Positions 45,977 to 55,902 of a stretch of 64,000 bases of DNA are shown here, one piece after another. How positions within the stretch are numbered: position 1 is the stretch's first letter; each line of letters begins with the position of its first letter. This DNA comes from Phlebopus portentosus. Lineage: Eukaryota > Basidiomycota > Agaricomycetes > Boletales > Boletinellaceae. The stretch lies in contig JAYXKI010000007.1 of NCBI GenBank assembly GCA_037892935.1, positions 1,612,001-1,676,000 of the forward strand, written 5' to 3'. A program made the position numbers and the translations under genes. The notes beneath the pieces were generated by a model that saw only the letters and a list, made by a program, of their open reading frames with translations, had not been told where the DNA came from and made no database searches.

Positions 45977-47652
45977 ATGGCAGCAGGTACTTCTATTAAG
46001 TCTAAGGCAGCTGGTGCTGGCCAGCGAAATGAGAGCAGCACATCGCCGCAAGCATCAGTTATAAAGCCTGCTTGCCAATCTGAGGGTGCATTGAGACTGG
46101 GTTTGCAGGCGAGCTTAAGGGCTCCAGGCCTACCTGGTGAGCAGCTAATCCCTCAAGGACTAGAAGAGTTGGCAGAAGTGCCCTCACCATCCATCGCTTC
46201 AAAACAAAAAAATCATCCGAGAGGCAGGGCATCTCGTGAGAAGCATGTCAAGCGACACAGGCAACATATGGAGCAGGTTAAGGAGTGAGTGGCCAGCTAT
46301 TCTCCTACAAGTCTTGCTCAGCACAGCCCATCACCTGGTAGTCAACCGACATTCAACACCCCAGCTTCTCCAAAGCCAGAAGGCCATTACAGAGGTTCTA
46401 TTGGAGCTCCGCTAGGTGATCCAGTCTTAAGTGCACAGGAGTATGTGGTAGACCTAGATGTCCACCATCTTCAAGGGACAGGGCCAGGTTGGATAGGCCT
46501 AGGCGACAGTAGGTGCATTGCTACATTTGCTAAAAAAATTGCTGAGCAGTAGATGCAGGTACAGGGCCAGAAGTTACATCCTTGGATGGCAGCGAGATAA
46601 AACGGCTTGTAGAGCATGAGGGGTGGCGCTATATTCCAAATGACCCCAGGTAAGTCGCTGTTGGATTCCTAACTTCTATTCTAACATGGGCCATCAAGGA
46701 GGGCGCAGGTCTTGTTAGACAGGGGGAGGCGAGTTTTTGCTGTTAAAGCCAGAACACCCAACAACTGGGACCGCACTGTGACTGGGGTTGAGAAAGCCAT
46801 GGATGAATTTAGCTCGGCAATTAACCTTGGGAACAAGGATCTCTTTAATCACAGACGAGGGGAGTTCCCAAGTTTTGTATTTGGTGATGCTGCACATGGA
46901 GGGGGACGATCAGTAAGCAGAGAGCCTCTCTCTATCTGAATGAGACTCACTTAGCATATATCTATAGCAACCTGCGACTGTAAAGGTCAAGGATAGCAGG
47001 GTAGAAGCTCTGCAAAAATTCCAAAATGATGCCAGCGTAGAGCATTATTTGGGATTTGTTTCTAGTAAGTTGACCTGTCCTGGCAATTGCTACTAGCCAG
47101 TTCTCATTGCTGCCAGGCACCTTCAAGACCTGGTTTCCACTCATATCTGAGCTCTATGAGAGAGAAAAGCGATGCACCGCGAGTCACAACAGCATAACAG
47201 CAAGTGCGCTTCTTAAATCGCAGTTCTCCTCTATGGCTCTTAACTTAGGTGGGGAGGTTGCAACATGCTGGCACAGGGATGCAAAGAATTTATTTTTTGG
47301 CCTCTGCTGTGTCGGTGTCTTTAGGTGCTTTGACTGGAGAAATTCTGGACAGCTGATGTTCAAGGAGGCGAAGGTCATCATTGAACTTAGGCCTGGAGAT
47401 GTCGTACTGTTCCCATCAGCAGCCCTAACACATAGGAATGCTCCAATTGCCAATGACTCAAGCAGGAGATCAGTAGTTCTTTTTACAGCTGGGGCAAACT
47501 TTCAGCATATTGCTCAGGGGCATAAGACGGCAGGGTGCAGAAGTTATAAAGAGAGAAAGGAGGAGGCAGAGGCTGGATATAGACGTTCATGTGAGGGGTG
47601 GTGCCTTTACTCCACCCTGGAGGATCTCCAGAGCATAAGAACCTGTACATAG
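45977..47652 (+). pseudogene. Fungal TET/JBP-like 2OG-Fe(II) dioxygenase gene, one in-frame TGA
   Basis: Cargo gene resembling fungal TET/JBP enzymes, which oxidise methyl groups on DNA bases. Exons: 45977-46508, 46565-46649, 46699-46912, 46968-47064 and 47117-47652; the splices keep frame and total 488 codons. The N-terminal third is low-complexity and basic. The catalytic core has LNLGGEVATCWHRDAKNLFF (HxD, about residues 362-364), SGQLMFKE, RPGDVVLFPSAALTHRNAPI (second His, about 415) and SRRSVVLFTAG (Arg for 2-oxoglutarate, about 426). A C-terminal Tyr/Ser/Glu segment ends it. All metal and cosubstrate residues are kept. The only defect is TGA at 46286-46288, outside the domain and possibly CGA to TGA; a 27-nt intron there is too short to be likely. 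Substrate is inferred from the family. Confidence 0.8.
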
Positions 47653-47781
47653 CTGATCTAGTAGCGTAGAATTGAAGGCTGCCACTGCCACCGGAAAATT
47701 GCTGTGGATAGCTTAGTCAGCAGAATTTTCCACGTCAGCAGGCATGCCTCGGCAACAACTTAGCTCTTAGCAACAAACATC

Positions 47782-48090
47782 ATGCCAACTAGGTGCCCCC
47801 ACTCACAAGGCAGGCGTGCCCTCTCCCAGCTCAGCCTAGAGCCATTCGTCGAGGATGCCCAGCTAGCTCTACAGCACGAACCCCTGTCAAGGCATCATAT
47901 TACATACGAGGAGTTTAGCCTTTGGACGACTTTCATGTGGCTGGAATTTAGACTCGGAACGTTTCAACCTGCAAGTCTAGCAGCATTCAGCATCTACACT
48001 GCGCTCAGAACCACAGCCATCCAGGAGGCACCTCCAGTAATTAGGGACTACCTTGTGCATGCTCTTGCTGTAAGACTTTTTCTCAACTGA
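47782..48090 (+). CDS. Small hypothetical protein
   Basis: A 102-codon ORF from the ATG at 47782, about 130 bp after the TET/JBP gene. It begins MPTRCPHSQGRRALSQL and has a helical central part with HHITYEEFSLWTTFMW. I do not recognise it. It could be a first exon of a longer gene, since usable splice sites follow. Confidence 0.4.
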   Translation: MPTRCPHSQGRRALSQLSLEPFVEDAQLALQHEPLSRHHITYEEFSLWTTFMWLEFRLGTFQPASLAAFSIYTALRTTAIQEAPPVIRDYLVHALAVRLFLN

Positions 48091-48569
48091 TCTGCGCCAG
48101 TCCTAATGTATGAAAACAGATAGAGTTGGCAAGGCTCTGGTATCAGGCCTGATAAGGGCTAGCACTTTACCAGCAATGTAAGCTACTTTACTCAGAACTA
48201 CCTGTCTAAACAGCCGTTCTGATTAACAAAATAACATAACACTCAAATTCCCTAGGATAAGATTGTCGCTTAGGTTATAGCAAAAAATAATTTACAGTTT
48301 CCTGTTTGCTTTGTTTTTTTGCTTTGTCGTTTACAATATAGACTTGATTGTCACTGCTGCCATATTCCATGTCTACTTGCAGCTCAGGTTTGCATCTGCG
48401 TATTACAAGGGCCTGCTCTTAGTAAGCCAAAGTGAGCGGCCGAACCACAGTAGCTTAGCCAATCTCGGCTATTGCTTGGCCTCTTTTTCGCCCGCCCACT
48501 ACAACTGCCACGTAGCATACGTACTGCTACTGCCCCCACCCACCTTCCTCCCCTCCCTAGCCTGTTAAG
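48091..48569. other. Intergenic region, no gene recognised
   Basis: Short frames only. The stretch separates the small ORF from the DUF6532-like gene and probably includes the promoter of the latter. Confidence 0.4.
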
Positions 48570-49256
48570 ATGCCTCCTAGAGCTGGCAAGTTCCTCAATC
48601 TTTACAGCACTTGCAAGCTTATCTCATCCTTATCATAGCAAAGCCCAGAAAACTCAGGCAATTGGCAGAAGCAGCTGCGGTAAGGAGATTTACACCATTA
48701 AGAGTCGCTGGCATTTTAACCCTGCAGTAGCAGCAGCCAGAATCAAGGATTGGCAATCAAGAGAAGCTGCACTCTGCACCTCTAGCCTATCAGGTAAGCC
48801 TTAGCACCTCATTCTTGCAGGAACCCAGTGATAACGCACTGCACCTTTTTACTTAAAGAGAACAACTCGCTCAAGGGGACAGCTTTCCTCTCCAGAGTAT
48901 CTGGAGGAGCATGCCACTGCCTTAGAAGGCAGCAGGGCTACTGCTATAGAAGAAGTAGTGTTGCAGCAGGGAGAGGGTTTCCAGACTAATTTACAGGGAT
49001 GTAGCGGTGAGCCTATAGCCCATCTATCTAAGATGTATCTGATATTGGTGGTTAGAGCCCCAGCCCTCCTTATGCGATCATAGTGATAGCCAGATAGAGG
49101 ATTTCAGGCAGGACAGTGCTACTTTTTATGATGATGGTGGAGGGCAGAGAGATGACGAGAGGACTAGCGAGGACGAGGTTAAAGATCAAGATGAAGCTGA
49201 GAAGGACAGCAGTGAAAACTCCAGTAAAGATAGTAGCAGCAGTAAGGATGGGTGTG

Positions 49257-49715
49257 TGTAAGGACTCGAACATTTTCCTTTTCTTTTCTGATGTCATCAT
49301 TTATTATAATATTCTTTTTCTTTTCTTTTATTTTTCTTATGTGCTTACTCATCCTTTTTGCTGGAACTTTCCACAATGTTCTATCACGCTCACTAATCAT
49401 CCCATTCCTTGTCATGTGACTTCCTATTAGAGTAGACCTTTCCCGCGCTCAAAGTCTATATAAGTAGATAGTTTGACTCTTTCGTTCCTTGTCTTTCTAT
49501 TCTACTTACCTTCACTTTGACATAGGTATCTACTCTTGTATTAATAGTTTATTGAATTCTACTTACCTTCACTTTGACATAGCGTTCGACGGTCTGGACT
49601 TAAGCCTCGTCTTAGCTGTCTTGACCTGAGCGACGTGTTTGGGATTATCTCATTCATGCTTGTTTGTTGTTGTGTTGGCCTGCCTCGACTCAGTCCTTGA
49701 GCCGTCCGCCTAACA
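49257..49715 (+). repeat. 5' LTR of the chromovirus
   Basis: 459 bp, TGTAAGGACTCG...CCGCCTAACA. It contains a TATA box (TATATAA, 49457-49463) and two direct copies of a 27-bp motif containing CTTACCTTCACTTTGACATA (near 49501 and 49558). The 416-bp leader 49716-50131 that follows has no gene; a primer site is not obvious. Confidence 0.95.
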
Positions 49716-50131
49716 TAATAGAAAGACCTACCTCTGGCTCACGCCCGATTCCGTTGTCGTCGAGCGCTCGCCTGTGACGTGTCCCCTGAAGTATATCTTC
49801 GAAGGACGACATCGAACGAAACCCGGTTCCTACCGTGCAGACAACAAACCCCTATCTTGCCCGTCGAAGTCTGATTGACTCCGACGTGACCCGATAGTAC
49901 CCGAAGTATCAACCAATCACATCACCGTGGCGCTCCGAATCACCCTTCTCTGGAACTCCCATCAAACCTTCTCGTGGGTAACGCATAGAGTCCAGTCGTC
50001 GACAAGTATCTCCTTCATTATCTACCTCGGAGCCTTTCGTTTAGTCGTCAATTTCAAAGACGAGCCGGTTATCCGAAGTCGGTCCCGCCCAAACAGCATC
50101 CCGATCCCCGTTCCACCCCCAGCCTATCAAG

Positions 50132-51577
50132 GTGGAGCTAACTGACGAGCAACGAGCGGCCCTCCCTGCGAACTCTAGGTGGAGCGCCTCGCGAGGACAT
50201 TATATCGTCAAAGCAGGAAACCAAGTCTTCGGCGCCTGGTGGGACGAGACTGCCAAGAGGTGGTACTCCCAGAGGGAAGGAAGGTCCATCCACTGGAGAG
50301 TGAAACAAGAAGGCGACGTAGACGAACCCTCACCTCCTACTCCGACGCAACCAACGGCACCCTTACCAGAACCCTCGGGTTCGACCACTCAAGCGTTGGC
50401 CCCCACTGACAAGCCTTCTCCGGCGTTTGGAAGGTTCCGAGAACCAGCGCCACTCATACCGAGTGAAGAAGACGAAGAAGAAGAAGAGGAACACGAGATG
50501 TCATTGTCAAAGGAAGCGATGACTGATCTCGCAACGGCGGTCGCACTAGCGCTCCAAGCGGCAGGCGAAGGTGCAAACCAAGGATCAAAGGTGTCGAAGA
50601 AGGTCCACGTCGCCAAACCAAGAGACTTTGATGGCGAACACGATTATGTGGACTTCAAGCGAGAACTGCGCCTCTACATCTACGCATCTGAGTCAGAGTT
50701 CAGGACGAACAAGAGTAAGATTATGTTCGCCCTGTCGTACATGAAGAGTGGTGCCGCGGCTCGCTGGGCGGAGAGTTACACCAGTGGAGCAGTCGATGCA
50801 GATGGCAACTTGACATTCACGGACGCCTGGGACGCCTTCTTAAAGAAGCTGGACACTTCGTTCGACGACCCCGCCAGGTCTCAGAAAGCTTTCGAACGAC
50901 TTGATGCAATGTACCAAGGAGACCTCAACGCCGATGAGTTCTTCAACAAGTTCGACATCTGTCGAGTGGACGCTGGTCTAGCGATGGAAGCGCATGACGA
51001 ATGGTTGATGAGTCGCCTGAAGAGGGCACTAAACCCCAAGGTTGTCGAAGGCGTCATGAGATTGCCTAATGAACCAACGTCGTACGAAGAGTTCAAGAAG
51101 GCTGCCATCAAAGTCGACAGGGTCGAACGCCAAATCAGGGATCTGATGGCCGAACGACGGCGGAAGGCGACAAACTCGACTATGGCGAAGCCGGCTCCAG
51201 TACCACCACTGCGACGACCGGTGCCGCCTCAACAAGCGACTCGCCCCTTTGTGCCCCCCGCCCAAGATCGTCGTGACGCAACGGGAGTGACGTATGGAGG
51301 CTTAGGACAGCCAATGGACGTGATGATGAACCAGGCACGTCGTACACGTGCTTGTTACAAGTGTGGTCAGGTGGGCCACTACATCAGGGAATGCCCGCGA
51401 GGCCGGGAAGCGATACGTGCCATCATCGCAGCCTTTGTTCCAGAAGACAGAGAAGCGCTCCTCGAAGAACTCGGTCAAGCGAAGGAATCCTCCTTCGAAG
51501 AGATCGAGGTCCGAGCGGTGCCCACTGAGCTGGAAGAGTTAGTGGATGGTGAGGGTTTTCTAGAAGACCAGGCGTAG
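50132..51577 (+). CDS. gag: Chromovirus Gag
   Basis: Capsid-nucleocapsid polyprotein, 481 residues. Order: Pro-rich and acidic N-terminus, capsid region (KVHVAKPRDFDGEHDYVDF, FALSYMKSGAAARWAESY), Arg-rich linker and one zinc knuckle CX2CX4HX4C (CYKCGQVGHYIRECPRG, near 51350). The listed start codon is ATG-like by frame (MELTDEQRAALP); the frame begins shortly after a 416-bp leader. It ends with TAG at 51575-51577, overlapping the pol frame by 25 nt. Confidence 0.92.
   Translation: MELTDEQRAALPANSRWSASRGHYIVKAGNQVFGAWWDETAKRWYSQREGRSIHWRVKQEGDVDEPSPPTPTQPTAPLPEPSGSTTQALAPTDKPSPAFGRFREPAPLIPSEEDEEEEEEHEMSLSKEAMTDLATAVALALQAAGEGANQGSKVSKKVHVAKPRDFDGEHDYVDFKRELRLYIYASESEFRTNKSKIMFALSYMKSGAAARWAESYTSGAVDADGNLTFTDAWDAFLKKLDTSFDDPARSQKAFERLDAMYQGDLNADEFFNKFDICRVDAGLAMEAHDEWLMSRLKRALNPKVVEGVMRLPNEPTSYEEFKKAAIKVDRVERQIRDLMAERRRKATNSTMAKPAPVPPLRRPVPPQQATRPFVPPAQDRRDATGVTYGGLGQPMDVMMNQARRTRACYKCGQVGHYIRECPRGREAIRAIIAAFVPEDREALLEELGQAKESSFEEIEVRAVPTELEELVDGEGFLEDQA
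51553..51559 (+). promoter_or_regulatory. Predicted -1 frameshift heptamer of the chromovirus
   Basis: GGGTTTT, phased in gag as G|GGT|TTT. The pol frame has a TGA at 51550-51552 and opens exactly at this heptamer, so a -1 slip here is the natural route into pol. Confidence 0.7.
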
Positions 51578-54500
51578 ACGTCGGAACGACTGGTCGGTCT
51601 CCTAAAGGTCGCTTTTCATTGGACTCGTTAAAATATAATCGTCCTGCTGTACAATATCAAGATGCGAATACCAGTGACGGTTTCATCCTTCGAAAGATCC
51701 TTACCGATGTACTGCCAGATGAATCTGAAGATGACAACGATGACTTCGAAGTCTATGAGGATTTATTTGTCAGAAGAACAGATGCGCCAGCAGGCGAGTT
51801 GAGAGAGGAAGAGCGGAATCAAACCGCTATAAAAAATGAGGTTGTGGCGGAAGCACCTTACCGCGAGAACGTTGTTGCTCAGGCGAACGTCACTGAAGCA
51901 GTGTGGGATGTAGTAGGCAGACGCGCGGCTGAGGTATGGCGCGAGGGCATTGTGAACGCAGATCAGTTCGTGCGACGGGTGGGAGGAAAGGAGTTAGACG
52001 CCTTCGTTAGCATCGTACACCCAAAGGTAGCAGGTGATGACGAAGTAGACTTGTCGAACCCCCTACTCGAAGAGGAAAACTTCATTGATGCTTATGCACT
52101 GATCGACTCAGGGTGCACAGGCTCATGCATCGACGAAGGTTTTGTCAAACGATATGGTTTCCCCACCCAAAGGTACATTCGGCCTAGACCAGTCTTCAAT
52201 GCTGACGGAACAAGCAACGAGGCTGGATTGATCAAGGAATATGTAGTCGTACGAATGTTCTTTGGAAAACATGAGGAAGAGATTCGACTGGCCGTGACAT
52301 CCTTAGCATCAAGCAACATCTTCCTTGGACATGACTGGTTGACGAAGCATAATCCTGAAATCGATTGGAGGTTAGGAACAGTCAAGTTCACCCGTTGCCC
52401 TGATGAATGTGAGTCGCCACTGTCGAGCGAAGAGATAGATGAAGAGTTTGTGAGGAATGTGCGGATGAAGGAAGCGGCAAAATGGCCACCTTACCTGGAG
52501 GAATACGCCGACGTCTTTAGTGAGGAATCGTTCGAACGCTTACCAAACCACCGAACGTGGGACCACGCTATTGACCTGAAACCGGATTTCAAACCCAGTG
52601 ACTGCAAGGTTTACCCGTTATCGCCAAAAGAACAAGAAGCAATGAGAGAGTTCATTGAGGAAAACCTAGCGTCAGGACGTATCCGACAGTCGAAGTCTCC
52701 AATGGCGTCACCATTCTTCTTTATCAAGAAAGAGGATGGGAGCTTACGAGCAATCCAAGACTATCGAAAGCTCAATGAAGGAACGGTCAAGAACAAATAC
52801 CCGTTACCACTGATAAATGAGCTCATCGACAAGGTTAAGGATGCAAGGTACATCACGAAGCTCGACGTTCGATGGGGATACTACAACATCCGGATTCGCG
52901 AGGGAGACGAGTGGAAGGCAGCGTTCCGGACAAATCTAGGCTTATTCGAACCTACAGTCATGTTCTTTGGCTTGTGTAATGCGCCAGCGACGTTCCAGGG
53001 CTTTATAAATGACATCTTTCGGGAGCTAATTCATGAGGGTATCGTCATCATTTACCTCGATGACATTCTCATCTTCTCGAATGATCTAGAAGAACATCGC
53101 AGACGCACCAAACGAGTCTTTGAGATCCTTCGCCAGAACGGACTTTTCCTAAAGCCGCAGAAGTGCGAGTTCGAAGTTGATACAGTCAAGTACCTCGGGC
53201 ACATTATTGGCAATGGCGAAGTTCGAATGGATCCCAAGAAGACAGCGGCAGTACAGGACTGGCCAGTTCCAAGAAACGTCCACGAACTGCAACAATTCCT
53301 GGGACTAGTGAATTGGTTGCGACGTTTCGTTAAGGATTACAGTTCAGTTGTCAAACCCTTGACTACACTGACGGGTAAGGTGGAATGGAAGTGGGGCGAA
53401 GATGAACAGGCAGCGTTCGAAGAGTTGAAGCGTCGTTTGAGTAGTCCTCCCGTGTTAGCGATACCCAACAACGAGGACCCTTTCCGTGTAGAAGCAGATG
53501 CGTCGGACTTTGCGACTGGTGGAGTCCTTCTCCAGAAACAAGACGGTAAATGGAAGGTGATCGCTTATCGGTCGTCAACATTCCTAGAGACAGAGCGAAA
53601 CTATGAGATTTACGACAAGGAAATGCTCGCCATTGTTCAAGCCCTAAAGGAATGGCGACAATATCTCCAGGGAGCTAACCAACCTTTTGAGGTATGGACA
53701 GACCATGCAAATCTAACATACTTCCGATCGCCGCAGAAGTTAAATCGTCGACAAGCTCGTTGGCGACTCGATTTGGCTGAGTTCAATTTCACGCTAGTCC
53801 ATAAACCTGGAAAGACGTTGGGAAAAGCTGATCTGTTGTCACGCCGGGCGGATTATGACAAGGGCGAGCGCGATAATAAGAACGTGACTTTCATCAAGAA
53901 GGAATGGCTGGTTAGAGGAATGGTTCAGACGTCAAGAGAAGTACTCATTGAAAAGGTCGTGGAAGCACAGAGACGAGAGGACGAGGGAGTGAGGCCGAAG
54001 GACGTCGAGAAGAGAGGGGACATGTGGAGAAAGGGCCGCCGACTATATGTACCAGCGAGCATCAGAGAGGACGTCATGAAGGAACACCATGACTCGACCC
54101 TGGCAGGACATCCAGGAGCAACAAAGACGATCCAGCTGATAGCACGCAGGTACTGGTGGCCGAGGATGAGTGCAGATGTGCGGGTGTATGTGCGGGGGTG
54201 TGATCGTTGTCAGCGGACGAAGGCTCTAAGGACAACGAGAGCAAAGGTTTTGCACCCTAACGAGGTGCCGGAGGCGCCATGGCAGATTGTCACGGTCGAC
54301 CTAATCGGAGAGTTGCCAGAATCGAATGGGTTCAATGCGATTTGTGTAGTGGTCGATCGCTTTAGCAAACAAATCCATGCAATTCCAACAACAACAAAGT
54401 TAACGGCGGAAGGCATGGCTAGGATCTACCGAGACCACGTCTTCCGATTACACGGACTACCACGGAAGATCATTCATGACCGAGGGGTGCAATTCGATGC

Positions 54501-55443
54501 AAAGATGATGAAGGAGTTGTACAAGCTCCTCCACATCGAAGGCAACCCATCGACAGCGTATCACCCACAAACTGACGGACAGACAGAGCGGGTTAATCAG
54601 GAACTAGAACAATACCTGCGGCTATACGTCAACCATCGGCAGTCGGACTGGGTGGACTGGCTGGCTCTCGCAGAATTCGCATACAACAACCGTGAACATT
54701 CAGCGACGAAGCTATCTCCCTTCTTCGTCAATACGGGAATGCACCCCTTGGACTTCACGGGGGTTGGAACGGCATCATCGAACCTGTCAGCAGAAGAATT
54801 TGCCAAGCATGTCAAGGAGGTGCACGAACTCGCTCAAGGTAACCTAACCCAAGCAAACGAAGACATGAAGCGTTTCTACGACCGCCATGCTGGGAAGTCC
54901 GTTACCTATGAAGCAGGGCAGAAAGTCTTCTTAGATGGACGAAATATCAAGACGATCCGACCGACGAAGAAGATGGATGATAAATGGTTCGGTCCCTTCG
55001 AGGTAGTGGAAAAGGTTGGCGCAAGTGCATACAGACTCAAAATACCGAAGGCCTGGAAGAAGGTCCATCCAGTTTTCAATGAGATCTTGCTCAAACCAGC
55101 CGTCCAACCGTCCTTTGAATCGCAGAAGAAACCACCTCCACCACCGCCGGTGATCATTGATGAGCAGGAAGAGTATGAGGTGGAAGAAATACTCGACTCG
55201 CGTCTGCATCGAGGCAAGCTCCAATTCTTGGTCAAGTGGGTTGGATATGAGGAAGCGACTTGGCAGCCAGAATCCGACGTCAAGGATAATGCGCAGGAGT
55301 CAATTCAAGAATTCTACCGCAAACATCCTGGAGCTCCAAGGAAGTTAATGATACCTCGACAAAGCCTGCGAGCGCTGTACAACTTCACGTCCTCAGAAGG
55401 CTTATGTGGTTGGTCGGGACGCCCAACCTTGAAGGGGGGGTGA
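51553..55443 (+). CDS. pol: Chromovirus Pol (protease, RT, RNase H, integrase, chromodomain)
   Basis: An uninterrupted polyprotein of about 1290 residues reached by frameshifting. Protease active site ALIDSGCTGSCID (near 52100); RT with IIYLDDILIFS (near 53050); RNase H (VEADASDFATGGVLL to VWTDHANL); integrase HHCC zinc domain (HHDSTLAGHPGATKT, CDRCQRTK); DDE core (VTVDLIGELP, IIHDRGVQFD, QTERVNQELEQ); GPF motif (DKWFGPFEVVEKV); chromodomain EYEVEEILDSRLHRGKLQFL then VKWVGYEEATWQPESDV near 55170-55280. The chromodomain marks it as a chromovirus and would guide integration to marked chromatin. All catalytic residues seen are intact. The stop TGA directly abuts the 3' LTR. Confidence 0.95.
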   Translation, partial: GFSRRPGVDVGTTGRSPKGRFSLDSLKYNRPAVQYQDANTSDGFILRKILTDVLPDESEDDNDDFEVYEDLFVRRTDAPAGELREEERNQTAIKNEVVAEAPYRENVVAQANVTEAVWDVVGRRAAEVWREGIVNADQFVRRVGGKELDAFVSIVHPKVAGDDEVDLSNPLLEEENFIDAYALIDSGCTGSCIDEGFVKRYGFPTQRYIRPRPVFNADGTSNEAGLIKEYVVVRMFFGKHEEEIRLAVTSLASSNIFLGHDWLTKHNPEIDWRLGTVKFTRCPDECESPLSSEEIDEEFVRNVRMKEAAKWPPYLEEYADVFSEESFERLPNHRTWDHAIDLKPDFKPSDCKVYPLSPKEQEAMREFIEENLASGRIRQSKSPMASPFFFIKKEDGSLRAIQDYRKLNEGTVKNKYPLPLINELIDKVKDARYITKLDVRWGYYNIRIREGDEWKAAFRTNLGLFEPTVMFFGLCNAPATFQGFINDIFRELIHEGIVIIYLDDILIFSNDLEEHRRRTKRVFEILRQNGLFLKPQKCEFEVDTVKYLGHIIGNGEVRMDPKKTAAVQDWPVPRNVHELQQFLGLVNWLRRFVKDYSSVVKPLTTLTGKVEWKWGEDEQAAFEELKRRLSSPPVLAIPNNEDPFRVEADASDFATGGVLLQKQDGKWKVIAYRSSTFLETERNYEIYDKEMLAIVQALKEWRQYLQGANQPFEVWTDHANLTYFRSPQKLNRRQARWRLDLAEFNFTLVHKPGKTLGKADLLSRRADYDKGERDNKNVTFIKKEWLVRGMVQTSREVLIEKVVEAQRREDEGVRPKDVEKRGDMWRKGRRLYVPASIREDVMKEHHDSTLAGHPGATKTIQLIARRYWWPRMSADVRVYVRGCDRCQRTKALRTTRAKVLHPNEVPEAPWQIVTVDLIGELPESNGFNAICVVVDRFSKQIHAIPTTTKLTAEGMARIYRDHVFRLHGLPRKIIHDRGVQFDAKMMKELYKLLHIEGNPSTAYHPQTDGQTERVNQELEQYLRLYVNHRQSDWVDWLALAEFAYNNREHSATKLSPFFVNTGMHPLDFTGVGTASSNLSAEEFAKHVKEVHELAQGNLTQANEDMKRFYDRHAGKSVTYEAGQKVFLDGRNIKTIRPTKKMDDKWFGPFEVVEKVGASAYRLKIPKAWKKVHPVFNEILLKPAVQPSFESQKKPPPPPPVIIDEQEEYEVEEILDSRLHRGKLQFLVKWVGYEEATWQPESDVKDNAQESIQEFYRKHPGAPRKLMIPRQSLRALYNFTSSEGLCGWSGRPTLKGG

Positions 55444-55902
55444 TGTAAGGACTCGAACATTTTCCTTTTCTTTTCTGACGTCATCATTTATTATAATATT
55501 CTTTTTCTTTTCTTTTATTTTTCTTATGTGCTTACTCATCCTTTTTGCCAGAACTTTCCACAATGTTCTATCACGCTCACTAATCATCCCATTCCTTGTC
55601 ATGTGACTTCCTATTAGAGTAGACCTTTCCCGTGCTCAAAGTCTATATAAGTAGATAGTTTGACTCTTTCGTTCCTTGTCTTTCTATTCTACTTACCTTC
55701 ACTTTGACATAGGTATCTACTCTTGTATTAATAGTTTATTGAATTCTACTTACCTTCACTTTGACATAGCATTCAATGGTCTGGACTTAAGCCTCGTCTT
55801 AGCTGTCTTGACCTGAGCGACGTGTTTGGGATTATCTCATTCACGCTTGTTTGTTGTTGTGTTGGCCTGCCTCGACTCAGTCCTTGAGCCGTCCGCCTAA
55901 CA
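55444..55902 (+). repeat. 3' LTR of the chromovirus
   Basis: 459 bp, preceded by a G run (AAGGGGGGG) that is the likely polypurine tract. Eight transitions separate it from the 5' copy. Confidence 0.95.

Larger units (their letters stand above)
49257..55902 (+). mobile_element. Ty3/gypsy chromovirus, 6.65 kb
   Basis: LTRs of 459 bp at both ends, GTGTG target duplication (49252-49256 and 55903-55907), open gag and pol, chromodomain at the pol C-terminus. The LTRs differ at eight sites, all transitions and all explained by CpG decay. It interrupts the DUF6532-like gene of the giant transposon, so it arrived after that gene was captured. Confidence 0.95.

Noticed and set aside
46285..46311. A 27-nt intron removing the TGA in the TET/JBP gene
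   Set aside because: Phase fits and gt...ag ends are present, but 27 nt is far shorter than the other introns here (about 50 nt); CGA to TGA is simpler.
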